A stretch of DNA of 64,000 nucleotides from Asterias rubens (Eukaryota; Echinodermata; Asteroidea; Forcipulatida; Asteriidae). Made by a program: the position numbers and the translations under genes. This document shows positions 12,009 through 23,269 of the stretch, in pieces. The stretch spans positions 4,588,001 through 4,652,000 of the forward strand of contig NC_047063.1 in the NCBI RefSeq assembly GCF_902459465.1, given 5' to 3'. The first letter of the stretch is position 1, and every line of letters begins with the position of its first letter. A model generated the notes under the pieces. The model worked only from the letters and a program-made list of their open reading frames with translations. It was not told the origin of the DNA and did not search any database.

Positions 12009-14273
12009 ATGGCACCACTTGGATGGGCGTTGTTATTTGCCTGTCTAGTTGGAGCTTGCTTCGACAGCGCTCAATCATCAATCTGCAGTCATGCGCAGTG
12101 TCACTACGACTACGTCACTGCAAAGGCCGACTGCTCCTCGCTCCATCTCGACTGCATCCCCGTCAACTACCCAGACGCCCTCATCATGGACCTAAGCCAC
12201 AACAACATTTCAGAGCTGTCACCAGACGATTTCAGTGGCACCTTCTCCAGGCTGACTGAACTGTACGTCGACTACAATGACATATCTGATGTGACGTCAC
12301 TGTTGGGATCCAGCGAGCTACGAAGTCTACGGAAGTTGTCTGCGAGGCACAACGTCATTTCCATTTTGCCGACAACCTGTCAACTTAGTTCCCTCACCAA
12401 ACTATTTGTAGACTACAACTTAATTACAACTTTCCAGGTGCCTGAATGCGGACGTTTGCGAAAACTTTCAGCAGATTTCAATTTAATTAGTAGGAGTAAT
12501 AAATGGTCTTTTTTGGGACACATTTCTCCATTCTTAAATATTAGTTTGCAATTCAACAGCCTAAGTGGCAGTTTGTACTTCTATATCGAACTTGATTTTA
12601 AAGATTTAAACGTGTCTTTATATTTGGATCACAACAGCCTGAAAACTTTACACTTCCACGGTTCAGCTGTTACAAATGCAAACAAAGTGTTTAAAATAAT
12701 TTCAGTTAGTCATAATGAAATTAGATCACATGTGCATGTGTATCCTTTTCCCGAAGAGTTGAATGTAGCCAGCAATGGTATGACTCACTTGGACAATTCT
12801 GGTTTTGGAGAAAGCGACACTAGCTTTTTGAAGAAAATGGACGTCAGCAACAACTCTCTCCAATCCTTGATTCAACCAACTTGGGCGGAAAAAGTCGAGT
12901 TCCTTAACGCTGATACCAACCTCCTTGCAAACCTGTCCTCGACAACCCTGTCAGGATTTGTCGATCTGACTGAACTGCATGTAGCCAATAATCGTCTCTT
13001 GTTCATCTCACCCACTGCACTGAGTCAACTCCCCATGCTACAGTCATTGCATCTCGACGACAATGCCCTGACGTCTTTGTTTGGAGGAGTATTTTTCAAC
13101 CAGTCTAACTTAGTTGAGCTCTCCATCACCAACAACCGACTCACCTTGTTACATACTCATTACTTCATGGGTCTGGTGTCGTTGGAGCGTCTGTACCTCG
13201 CAGGAAATCAACTCACTAGCGTCAACTCACAGATGTTTCAACTGGTGCCTGAAATTATTACCTTGGACTTATCCCGAAATGAGCTTCAGCTTATCGACAT
13301 GCAGGACTGTGTCCTTAATCCTAACCTACACAATATCTCATTGGCTCGCAATATGATTCATGACACCAATAAAGTCTTTGGGTACTGCAGCAACCTGGAA
13401 AAATTGGATCTGAGTTATAACTTGATCCGATTCGTTCGCGGTGATTCTCTTTCTGGGAGAAACGAAGCTTTGTCTAACCTAGATCTTGAAGGCAACCCAC
13501 TGCAGTGTGACTGTAGGCTCACAGGTCTGCGAGACTGGCTGCGTAACAACCCACCGTACGTTGAGCCTCGATGTGAAGGACCGAAGCAACACTATGGGTC
13601 AGTGATAACAGACTTGGACATCAAAGACTTCTCCTGCAAGCGTCCAAAGGTAGTGGCGGATAGGAAGAGTCTGACAGTCGTGGCTGGGCAGAATACAGTT
13701 CTCGCATGTACAGCCAAGGGTATTCCTGCTCCTACCATAACATGGCTCTCACCAAACGGCACCGAGATACCTCACGAGTGGCAAGGAAGATTCGCTATTC
13801 TCCAGGGGAGGATTCTGCATATCACACCAGTGCAGAAATCCGACCAAGGTGTTTACACGTGTCTGGTACACAATGTTCTGGGTGAAATGAACGACGCTGT
13901 GGTTGATGTTACAGTATCAACGTCTCCAGCCACATCAGTAAATGCTCTCTTACCGGGTGTGACCGATATCCCCGCCATACTCATCGCTATTGTTGTGACA
14001 TTATCTGTAGTCGCTTTCGTCATCGTGTTCCGTCGACGCTGCAAGAAACCTGAGAGAGGAACTGATGTCAAAGTCGTCTTCCGTAGCGCTAACGATGGGG
14101 ACGGGACCACAGATGACACCCCGGTTGAACGGAATAGATACGTGCCCACCCCTGCAACGAAGAACCCATCCTGTCAGATCGACGATGACTTTTACGAGGA
14201 ACCTACTGTAGGCAAACATGACATCGTAGATGATAGGGAGGTATACGAGAACGTAGATATTGTGTGGTCTTAG
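12009..14273 (+). CDS. LRR-Ig single-pass membrane receptor
   Basis: This is a 754-residue type I membrane protein, probably a cell-surface adhesion or signalling receptor. Seen in order: a hydrophobic signal peptide (about residues 1-22), a Cys-rich LRR N-cap, about fifteen leucine-rich repeats (about 58-490, e.g. 'LDLSRNEL'), a C-terminal cap starting at NPLQCDC (496) and ending near Cys543, one Ig domain (Cys567, Trp579, DQGVYTC ending at Cys618), a transmembrane helix (about 654-675) followed by RRRCKK, and an 80-residue tail with Tyr711, Tyr729 (YEEP) and Tyr746 (YENV). The domain order matches the LRR-Ig-TM superfamily (AMIGO, LINGO, LRRC4, LRIT groups), but I cannot assign one subgroup. 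I chose the ATG at 12009: a pyrimidine tract ending in cag at 12000-12002 is a strong splice acceptor, so the in-frame ATG at 11976 would be intronic, and 12009 gives the better signal peptide. All domains sit in one exon. Confidence 0.9.
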   Translation: MAPLGWALLFACLVGACFDSAQSSICSHAQCHYDYVTAKADCSSLHLDCIPVNYPDALIMDLSHNNISELSPDDFSGTFSRLTELYVDYNDISDVTSLLGSSELRSLRKLSARHNVISILPTTCQLSSLTKLFVDYNLITTFQVPECGRLRKLSADFNLISRSNKWSFLGHISPFLNISLQFNSLSGSLYFYIELDFKDLNVSLYLDHNSLKTLHFHGSAVTNANKVFKIISVSHNEIRSHVHVYPFPEELNVASNGMTHLDNSGFGESDTSFLKKMDVSNNSLQSLIQPTWAEKVEFLNADTNLLANLSSTTLSGFVDLTELHVANNRLLFISPTALSQLPMLQSLHLDDNALTSLFGGVFFNQSNLVELSITNNRLTLLHTHYFMGLVSLERLYLAGNQLTSVNSQMFQLVPEIITLDLSRNELQLIDMQDCVLNPNLHNISLARNMIHDTNKVFGYCSNLEKLDLSYNLIRFVRGDSLSGRNEALSNLDLEGNPLQCDCRLTGLRDWLRNNPPYVEPRCEGPKQHYGSVITDLDIKDFSCKRPKVVADRKSLTVVAGQNTVLACTAKGIPAPTITWLSPNGTEIPHEWQGRFAILQGRILHITPVQKSDQGVYTCLVHNVLGEMNDAVVDVTVSTSPATSVNALLPGVTDIPAILIAIVVTLSVVAFVIVFRRRCKKPERGTDVKVVFRSANDGDGTTDDTPVERNRYVPTPATKNPSCQIDDDFYEEPTVGKHDIVDDREVYENVDIVWS

Positions 14274-14439
14274 GTCAAGTCGACTTTAAGCAAGATCGGG
14301 TGCTCTTGACCAGAAACTGTGACGATAGCGCTCGAATTGACCATATTGACCATGCTCCAGTGCATGGTTCTATGGTCAATCTCCCTGTGCTTTATGGTTT
14401 CTTGTTAGTCTAGTCGGGTTCTAGTCAAGTCTAGTCGCC

Positions 14440-14560
14440 ATCCGACCAATCAAAACACTCGGACCAATCAAAATACAGCTATTGAAAGCTGCCGTCACTT
14501 CACGTTTTATCCAATGAGTTTATTATATCCAATGACATCACTGGTTCAGTACCATGGGCT
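14440..14560. repeat. CCAAT-containing repeat, short copy
   Basis: Two gaccaatcaaaa motifs, then acagctattgaaagctgcc and 'tatccaatgacatcactgg'. Shares these blocks with the longer copies at 18365-18645 and 37085-37400. Confidence 0.5.
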
Positions 14561-14573
14561 GCATTGAAGGTTC

Positions 14574-14619
14574 GCTCGTCCCCAGCGCCTTGCTTTAACC
14601 AAAGGCGCTGGGATGGGCA
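14574..14619. repeat. Short strong hairpin
   Basis: gctcgtccccagcgccttg and caaaggcgctgggatgggc pair over most of their length around an 8-base loop. About 300 bases after the LRR-Ig stop, so it would lie in that gene's 3' UTR. Confidence 0.5.
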
Positions 14620-14840
14620 AACGTATCTTCCCACTGTCATTAGTTAAATAATGCGCAGTCCCATCATGCATCACACTCATACTGCGCCATATTTCTGTGC
14701 ACTGCATACGTGACGTACTTCCTGAATAAGAATCGGTGCAAGCAATTAGCCCATCCCAGCTGGAGCCGAGCGAATATTGAATGAGGAGGATTCAAAAGAG
14801 AGCGCTAGCAGTATAAGTACACAGTTCACCGTATTAGTGA

Positions 14841-14859
14841 GGGGGAGGGGGGGGGGGGG
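14841..14859 (+). repeat. Poly-G tract after the LRR-Ig gene
   Basis: gggggagggg and a further run of nine G. In the presumed 3' UTR of the LRR-Ig gene. Confidence 0.75.
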
Positions 14860-15084
14860 CACCCCGGAATCTCCAGGGGGACAGAATCTCCTGCAGTACC
14901 GGCATGATTGTGTTATACATTAAATTAGGTTTCCCCAACCACTTAAAGGAAAAAAACTCACTTAATTTAACACCCGGCCAATTCAGCGTGGTTTGAAAAA
15001 GAACCCGCGCCATGGCATCAGCACTCAGCAGGCAGCAGTCGAAAAGGCGTAATTCAATTTCAAAAGTTCAGCATTCACTGGTCA

Positions 15085-15153
15085 AATAAAACTAAAAGGA
15101 TAGTAGAAATTCAACCGTAGAATAGTGCAAAATTAAGTCTTGAATACAATAAA
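15085..15153 (+). terminator. Candidate poly(A) signals after the LRR-Ig gene
   Basis: AATAAA occurs at 15085-15090 and again at 15148-15153, about 0.8 kb after the LRR-Ig stop codon. These are the first canonical hexamers I noticed on this strand. The 3' UTR would then include the poly-G tract near 14845. Motif evidence only. Confidence 0.35.
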
Positions 15154-15389
15154 TGAGACTGACTTAAACGTACCTGAGTGAAAAGAACGAATCCGTGTGT
15201 GTGTTCAAAGACGAAAGTGGGCGATATTTTGCCGGGAAAAGGGCGGGGAAACCTACAATTAACACAGTTCAATAGCGTTTTATCAAACCCGTTGAGCGTC
15301 TGAAGGCGCTCATAATTTGGTTCTACAGGCTATGTAGAGCTATGTTCGGACGAAGACCCTTCATAAGAGTGAGATATGTATATGGATAA

Positions 15390-15636
15390 GTTCGATTAGC
15401 TTCCCCTGGTCGACCCCGCGGTGCTCATCCACTCACCCGGCCGGGTGAGCCCCTGACAAGAGCTAATTGAACGATCACACCCGCCCTCTCGTGGTGACGT
15501 TGCACCATGGGCCAGCCCCAAGCGACCCGCTCCACAAGCAGGGCACTGGGGCTGACCCGGGTGAGCCCATGTCAAAGCTATTCGAACGTACCAGGGCTGA
15601 CCGGGGTCGACCCAGGGAAGCTAATCGAACGCACCC
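15390..15636. mobile_element. Larger relative of the GGGTGCG palindromes
   Basis: Termini gttcgattagcttcccctgg plus tcgacccc and their inverse ending in gctaatcgaacgcaccc match the ends of the 150-bp elements. The interior (about 180 bp) is different and GC-rich, with several gggtgagccc-like repeats. The left terminus lacks the first GGGTGC. Confidence 0.7.
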
Positions 15637-16157
15637 AGTATAAGACCTAATGTTGAAGTTATCTAGCAATTGGAATAGGGTATCACACGTCAAGACAGCA
15701 GACTGATATTAAACAAGCCTGGTCGTAGGTTAGAATACCGACTGAGTTGCATGTGGTTTTAAACCCACACATGTTGCTTACACCCATGTTGACACTTTCT
15801 TGGTCATAAAAATTATTCCTTGTATCATACCAGCAATGATCAATAACAAATAGTAAAAAAAATGTTAGAACTAATCGCGCAAAAAGATTGAATGTTTTTG
15901 TAGGATCATTTCCTTATTGAAAGGGAATAATATGCTATTATTAAAAGGGTTATAAATACTTTATTTTTGTGCTAATGAGTTTATTTAAGAGAAAGTTCCT
16001 TGTTTTACTTTAGCATAACAAACTTCTTTTTGACTTTAAAAATAATAATTTGTTTAAGATAAAAAAAAATTAGACGATCTTTCTTTGTAGTAAATTGATT
16101 TGTTAGTAGATAATTACAAGTGTGTAAATTAATATTATAATAACATCGGTTGCATGT

Positions 16158-16518
16158 TTAAAGATATTGGACACTATTGGTAATTGTCAAAGACTAGTCC
16201 TCTCACTTGGTGTTTCTCAACATATGCATAAAAAACGAACCTGTGATAGTTTGAGCTCAATTGGGCGTTGAAATTGTGCGATAATAATGGAAGAATAAAC
16301 ACCCTCGTCAAACGAAGTTGTGTGCTTTCAGATGCTAAATTTCGGGACCTCAAATTCTAAATCTGATGTCTCGAAATCAAATTCTTGGAAAATAACTTCT
16401 TTCTCGAAAACTACGTTACTTAAGAGGGAGCCGTTTCAGACAATGTTTTGTTCTATCAACAGCTCTCCATTGCTTCTAATTATTTTGAGTAATTACTAAT
16501 AGTGGCCAGGGTCTTTAA
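16158..16518 (+). mobile_element. TTAA-flanked MITE, full length
   Basis: TTAA at both ends (16158-16161, 16515-16518), termini AGATATTGGACACTATTGG and taatagtggccagggtct (diverged). Central palindrome and 'gagggagccgtttcag' box present. Confidence 0.8.
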
Positions 16519-16793
16519 GGAAACTGAAGCGGCCCATAGTTTTGATATACAGCATTGCTAAATATTGATATGAATGTACATTGGACATACAGGACAGGGC
16601 CCAACTTCGTCAGCGCAGTATTAGGTGGTAGAGCCATGATGGTGTTTAGCAGAAAGTACTGCTAAGCAAATTATGAATAGGGCACCAGTTCCAACAACGA
16701 AATGGAACTTTGACTGGTATCCAGTTCCTGTTAAGCAAACTTTTTCTGTGTTTAGCAAGTTTTATGCTAAGGGTCTTTACGGAACTGGGTACA

Positions 16794-16943
16794 GGGGTGG
16801 ATTTCACAAAGAGTTAGGACTAGTCTTATCTCGAGTTGGGACGAGTTACTCGTCCTAACTTAGGACTTGTCACACGTGTTGTATATCTCATAGGACTAGT
16901 CCTAAGTTAGGACTGAGTACTAACTCTTTGTGATATCGACCCC
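16794..16943. mobile_element. 150-bp inverted-repeat element (TTAGGAC type)
   Basis: Left end ggggtggatttcacaaagag is mirrored by ctctttgtgatatcgacccc at the right. Inside, taggactagtcct-type palindromes repeat several times. No coding capacity; a MITE of another family. Confidence 0.75.
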
Positions 16944-17688
16944 TGGCCCTGTAATGCCTGGGAGGCAAGGTTGTTGACACAAAGTGCAGCTTCTTGCGAC
17001 TTTCTCTCAAAGACAAACTTAAAGACGGAAGCAATGCCATTTCTATACTTAAATTGTATACAGTGTGTTATGAATATTGTCAATAATTTGCTGCTTATTA
17101 ATAATTTACCATTGTGTACTTTATACCTCGTTCTACAATATTGATTAATTTTGTCAAGATTAATTCGGAATAATGAAAAGTTGAAAGATTTATAAGTTTT
17201 GAAATTAAATAAAAAAAGTTGGTGCGACAACATTGTATAATCGCAAAGCCTCACAGAAAATATCTGGTAATTTTTTTAGGATGTGAAAAAAGGATCAATA
17301 AAAAAGTAACGGATCGGCCCCTTTTTAAACATAATTACGCTTAAAAAAACAGTATGATAGCAATTTTGTTCTCCGTACCCCACGCTGGCTACGGGGTTAA
17401 CAGTGAAGGGATCCGGGAAAGCGACCATACCTTATGCGTGGGTATTGGCTCTTGTGCGGTACGGGAAAACAATTGCGTCCCGATAGCCGTTACATTATTG
17501 ACTGAAACAGCGCCCTCTTGTATCCATCAATTAGCCTAGATTGCGAGTTGGGGCGCGTGATAGCTTATAATTTTTTCGTGGCTGAGATGCAGAGGAATAA
17601 CCGCGATCTAAGACTTGAAAGTAAGACTAACTTGTAGCCGATATATTGTACTCGCGCAATCTTAAAAAAAATATACCGAATTACACAT

Positions 17689-17976
17689 TTAAATGCAGTG
17701 GACACTATTGGTAATTGTCAAAGACTAGCCTTCATAGTTGGTGTATCTCAACATGTGCATAAAATAACAAACCTGTGAAAATTGGAGCTCAATCGGTAAT
17801 CGAAGTTGCGAGATAATAATGAAAGAAAAATAACCTTTGTCACACAAACTTGTGTGCTTTCAGATGGTTGATTTCAAGACCTATACTATCAAACTCTCCC
17901 CGTTACTCGTTACCAAGTGAGGTCTTATGCTGATAATTATTTTGAATAATTACCAATAGTGTCCACTGCCTTTTAA
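17689..17976 (+). mobile_element. TTAA-flanked MITE lacking the central hairpin
   Basis: TTAA at both ends, intact termini (ATGCAGTGGACACTATTGG; ccaatagtgtccactgcct). An internal deletion of about 100 bp removes the hairpin and the 'gagggagccg' box. Confidence 0.8.
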
Positions 17977-18207
17977 AACGGTGCCATTATCCCGAGATAT
18001 TATTTTTTCTCAGATTATTGACTACCCTAAGTACGACACTTGTTTTGTTAACAAAAGTCTCGATGTTGGCGATACTCAGAGAAAATTGCTACAAATCAAA
18101 ACTAAAAAGTAGCCTGAATATGTCACACTTCGATCCCGTGAATCGCCAGAGACTGGCCTCCAGCCGTCGTGTGTCTTCACCTTTAAACTAAATTTATTTC
18201 ACATAGA

Positions 18208-18357
18208 GGGTGCGTTCGTTTAGCTTCCCTGGGTCGACCCCGGTGTGTGGCGTTTTTTTTACCAGGACGAACGTGGGTAATTATCTGCACACGTTCGTCC
18301 TGGAAAAAAACCCACCACACACCGGGGTCGACCCAGGGAAGCTAAACGAACGCACCC
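18208..18357. mobile_element. 150-bp palindromic element (GGGTGCG family)
   Basis: A near-perfect inverted repeat: GGGTGCGTTCGTTTAGCTTC at the left is mirrored at the right, and the arms extend through cctgggtcgaccccgg and the inner ccaggacgaacgtg. The loop is only about 10 bases. Flanks read ATAG on both sides if one extra terminal A/T pair is counted as part of the element. A second copy is at 59705-59854. Confidence 0.85.
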
Positions 18358-18364
18358 TATAGAG

Positions 18365-18645
18365 AAACACAGTCAAGTTCTACACAACATTACATGCATG
18401 TTCATGTACATGTACATGCACATGCATAGTACTGTATACAATACACACGTGCGTTGACACAGCATGCAGACGACCGAAAGTAAGTTTTCCTTATCTGTGT
18501 TTTGATTGGTCGTCCGAGGTGACCTCGGACCAATCAAATCAAACCCGGTCACGGTAGCTTGTAGCCACTGGATCTACCCAATGATATCATTGTAGCCAAT
18601 GAAATCACTGGATCTAACTAAAATGCTGCACGCAACTGACAGAAT
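18365..18645. repeat. CCAAT-containing dispersed repeat
   Basis: Shares with 37085-37400 the order: acattacatgca, tgtacatgcacatg, gacacagcatgcagacg, tgattggtc...gaccaatcaa (inverted CCAAT pair), cacggtagct and 'ccaatgatatcattg'. Confidence 0.55.
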
Positions 18646-21600
18646 GTAACTGTGTCAATTTCAATGCTGATTATGTAATGAAAGAATCACATGTGCAAAT
18701 TGGCAATGTAACGGAATGCGTACCAACAAAGAGCAGCGTGTGCATACGTTGTACATGCCGTAAAGAAAGTTCACACATGTAGTCAAGCACTGTGTTTTTA
18801 CCTGCTCGTTCTGTTGGACGAAGAAGTTAAAAAGTGACATTTTAACACACCGAATTAACTGGATTTCCGTCGTTAAAACTGCAACATTTGTCCACAAATG
18901 GAGGAACTGAATGTCAGTGGAGCATTTCCAGCAAAGTGTGCGTGTGGAACTACGGTGTTACTTGAGTATCATTTGAAAAAGAAGTGTCTAATCTTTGGTA
19001 AGACCGTGAGTGGATGGAGTTACAAGTTGTCTACCCGTGCACGGACGACAAGGCTCATGGGGCGATTAGCGTTCATCTACCCGGTGGCTACCCGGTGAAC
19101 TGCACCAGGATGTCGGTCAGGTAACCGAGGGTGAAGAACGGATAAAGGCAGTAGGTGAGTTCAATCTTCATAAAAGTATCAGAAAATGGAAGATGAATTT
19201 TCGTTTCATCCTTAACACCCATACCATGATAAAATGCAACAAATGGAGACCATCTTGTTGTTGGATTAACTTGTTGCATTTGTTAGCAGTGAAGTGACTT
19301 CATGTAGGCTGGTGGAGCTTCTGTTGTCTGAACAACTTTACAATGGATGTTTCAAACAAAATATTTGTGGGAAAAGTATTGCGAAGTATGATGTATAAAT
19401 ATTAGGTAAGAATCATAATTCAAATCATTATTCAAAAGACTGTATAATAATCAACAACATTTAAACAACAGCGACTTTTGTGCACAAACTGTTGCATTTA
19501 GCAGTGAAAATATCCTTGCTCAGTCTCAACACAAACAAAATGGCGGCACAATGCTTGTTGCATTTTGTTGCATTTTGGTATGGTGCTCATTTCAGCTGTG
19601 TTGCATTCTGTTGTATTTCGTAGGGTATGTAGAGGGACCCGAATTTGGGTTAGGGTTTTAAAACGTCCTAAAATTGTAATGAGTGGCCACTGCAGGCTTG
19701 GAAATACACGGAGGTCACGGGCACGGAGAGGGTGGTGCAATGCAATCCGTTGTCCTGGTCATTCAAAAGTGCTCATATGATATAGACTTCGAGTTTTTTT
19801 TCCAGTAGGCTGGGCCTATCCTTTGAAAGTTGAAAATGGCCTTGCCCTCTCAAAGATAAAATTCCAGGCCCGCCACTTTAAAATTTAGGACAACGGAACA
19901 ACGTACTTAGTCAAGTCAATTGTATAATTTATTATCTCTTTAGTCAGTGATGGATTTTGGGAACATGGAGGAAAGAAATCTTGTTGCGAACAACAATTTG
20001 TTTGACGGTAGTGTCTTTGTGAAAAGTTACTCCGAATTTGTTTACCGAAATTCCAAATGAACTTCTTCTTGCGTATTGTGAACACTTTCTGTCGTCCCTT
20101 GCTTAAAATAAACCCACGAATATAAAAACTCGCCCGGCATGACACGTGTCCCAAGCACGTGTATCCACACATTTTCTGAGACGTAATTGATGCTTATTAA
20201 TCAAATCCCCGTTTTCCCCATATCAGTAAATTTTTAAAAAGTAGGACTTAACACACAACAATAACAACGACAGTTCATACCTTTTTCGTGTTGAGGAATG
20301 AGTTGCTGCAAGTACATCCTAACTTGCGATGTAATAAATTGCCAGCTTAGAACGTGTTGGAAACGAATAAATTAAGTTTAAATGGATAAATATTTTTCTT
20401 AGCCATAAAACCAAAGTGTGCGAGCCAATTATAGTTCCACTTCTAAAGGAACATAAATTATACTATTTTTGTTATAAATAAAAAAATAAAATAAAAGAAA
20501 TGAATGTACATTATTAATTGAACAATGAAATTTACAGGAATTGTCATGCTTAAATCATATTTACGGGAGTTAATAACGCACTTAGATAAAGAAAAGGTTT
20601 ATTTACATATGTACCCTGCTTGATTGATCTATACAACCCTTCTAATTATACTTCTACATAATTTTATTTAAATGAACGATGACCACTTGTTTCAATTAAA
20701 TGTAGCATTTTTTTCCATTAACCCCCCCCCCAATATTGTCCCATGTCGATTATGTCCAGAATTCTTATCATTTGTGCACCGAGAGGCTGTATTTTTGTAA
20801 CCAGTGGCTTTTCAATTCCACATCAATCAGAATTCAAGTACATTGACACAACATTAATCATCACATAATTATCTCAGGTTATGATAGTGACACATTCCCA
20901 TTGGTCGAGAGCATGCAACGGCCGGGACATTGTGCCACATCACGCGATATGCGCGACGCGCACAGCATTCCCTTATAAGGAGTTGTTTGCCCGAGGGCGG
21001 CGGAGGGCCTTACCATTTCATATCTGGAGGGGTGTTGTGTTGAAAGAAATCATTGAACAATTTTATGCACTTATTTTACGTTTTGACCAAATTTACCTCG
21101 ACTTCGTCTCGGTAAAATTATCAAGAACCAGGCCTCGTTGGGAAAACCACTAGTTGAAAACCTCTTCACCATACATTGATTCCCTTATTTCAATGTCATA
21201 GACCTATTGTCTGATGAATTACTATAACAAATGTTTTGATCTTTCGATGCTGAATACACAAATTGGGATTAGTTTAAAGAGTTTTTTGTTAAATCTATTT
21301 TATCGTGACCCGATGACCGTCTGTGGTTTTACAAGTTTGTAATCTGTCATGTTGTAAATTGCCGTGTCACACACGGTGTGCGTGCGGATGATGGATTCGT
21401 GTATCCCCGAGGTTTGTTGCTCGGTGCGTGTACCTAAATCTGTTTAATTTGTGCTTCAAACAATTTACTTTACATGTAAACTATCATCTCATACTTACTT
21501 TTTGGTTAATCTCAGCTCGTTTTAAATTGTTCTGTAAACCAGTCGTTTATCATGTGATAACTACATTCAGTTAAGGAACAATAGAATCGTCCTAGACACA

Positions 21601-22704
21601 GATTTACATAAAACTTATACACGATCTAAAAATGATGACTATATTGGAAATCATCCCTTGAAATATTTCTGTCTGAAATGTAATATTTGAAGAGAAATAT
21701 TAATACTAATTACCCGTTTTGAATTTATCGCTCAGTGAGCGTTTTATTCATGATTTTTTGAATCGATGTCATCAAAACGTCTAATCGGTTTCCACTATTT
21801 TCTGTGGCCAAGATAGGCGATTGATCTCAATTACGAGTTTGTCAGTATAAATAGGATGGATTGCATGCTTACACTGCCAGCAACTGTTTTGTCAGCAAAA
21901 AACAATCCTGTAATCCTTTAATTGTTATAATAAGGGTAACTAAACATGTGTCGTTTATTGAATTCCGAACACTAGTGTTTTGAGTTTGGGGAATTGGAAC
22001 TCCGTTTGTCAGTATAAACAAAGTGAATTTAATGTAGTTAAAATATTGCATGTGATTTTCATTTTCTTCAAGTGCCGCTTACGTCAATGACTTGTTTTAT
22101 TTGTAATACATTTTTTTTTTACTATTAACCCAACTGTTTGAACTGAGCATTGTGCACTTTCGTTGCCTTATTCGCATCTGAATAACGTTGTTATTTTATA
22201 TCCAATTGTAAGCGACCAACATTCTACCGTACACACCATGCATGCCATGTAGACACCGACAGTTGCTACATACAGTCATGAGCGTTTCAAATAGCATGCC
22301 ACCGTATCATTTGTATCAAAGTGCCGCACCGAGGACTAGCTGCATATTTAATGAGCGTTTCAAATACTGCGCGCCCTGTGCTATTTTAAGAAATGAGCTG
22401 GCACACCTCTGTTCCTCATACGGCCCTCTTGTAAAAGCAATAGGGCAGGCACGGCGGCCTGCAGGGCTGGTGTTCAGTGTTCAAAGGTGACTCTTCGTTG
22501 TGTGATTTTGTCGTCACATTTCGAGGCTCATGAATAACTCTAAAGTTGTTTTTATTTTGACATTCTTCAGCTGCGGCGACCCTGTGCTGTACACCGTTAG
22601 TTTATCATGTGATAATGATATTCATTTACACTTAATTAATACAGACTAAAAGCGCGTCCAACAGACTTAAAACTGCGTTTACCTTGGTTCAATTTGAACA
22701 TTAT
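18646..22704. other. Stretch without recognisable gene
   Basis: No gene. At 20885-21160 lies a segment containing cccattggtcgagagcatgc and aacggccgggac that recurs in diverged form at 34650-34680, so it is a dispersed repeat; its 90-codon frame is not supported. From about 21470, traces of the decayed tandem repeat begin. Confidence 0.5.
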
Positions 22705-23101
22705 TTAAATACACTGGACATAATTGGTAATTGTCAAAGACCAGTCTTCTCACTTAGTGTATCTCAACATAATGCATAAGATAACAAACCTGTGAAAATT
22801 TGAACTAAATCGGTCGTCGAAGTTGCAAGATAATAATGAACGAAAAAACACCGTTGTCACACGAAGTTGTGTGCTTTCAGATGCTTGATTTCGAGACCTC
22901 AAGTTCTAAACTTGGAATCAAATTCGTGGAAAATTACTTCTGTCTCGAAAACTACATGTACGTGTACTGTACGTCACTTCAGAGGGAGCCGTTTCTCCAA
23001 ATGTTTTATACTACCAACCTCTCCCCATTACTCGTTACCATACCAAGTTTTTATGCTTATATTTATTTTGAGTAATTACCATTATTGTCCACTGCCTTTA
23101 A
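22705..23101 (+). mobile_element. TTAA-flanked MITE inside a decayed repeat region
   Basis: TTAA at both ends, termini ATACACTGGACATAATTGG and ccattattgtccactgcct. Full interior, with a small extra 'tgtacgtgtactgtac' palindrome near 22957-22972. It lies between the older decayed tandem-repeat segments. Confidence 0.8.
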
Positions 23102-23269
23102 CAATTTACGTGTTATAAATTACCTGTTACGTACTACATAATATAGATAACTTAACAAATAACAATGACGGTTCTCTGCACCGTACATAGAGTTAGTAAT
23201 ATCAACAGTTAAACGTCATAATCTATAGATTAACAAACTGTCACTACCGCGGTTTTATTTGAGCTGACA

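Noticed and set aside
20881-21153. 90-codon plus-strand frame
   Set aside because: It lies in a segment that recurs in diverged form near 34.65 kb and has no domain; treated as dispersed repeat.
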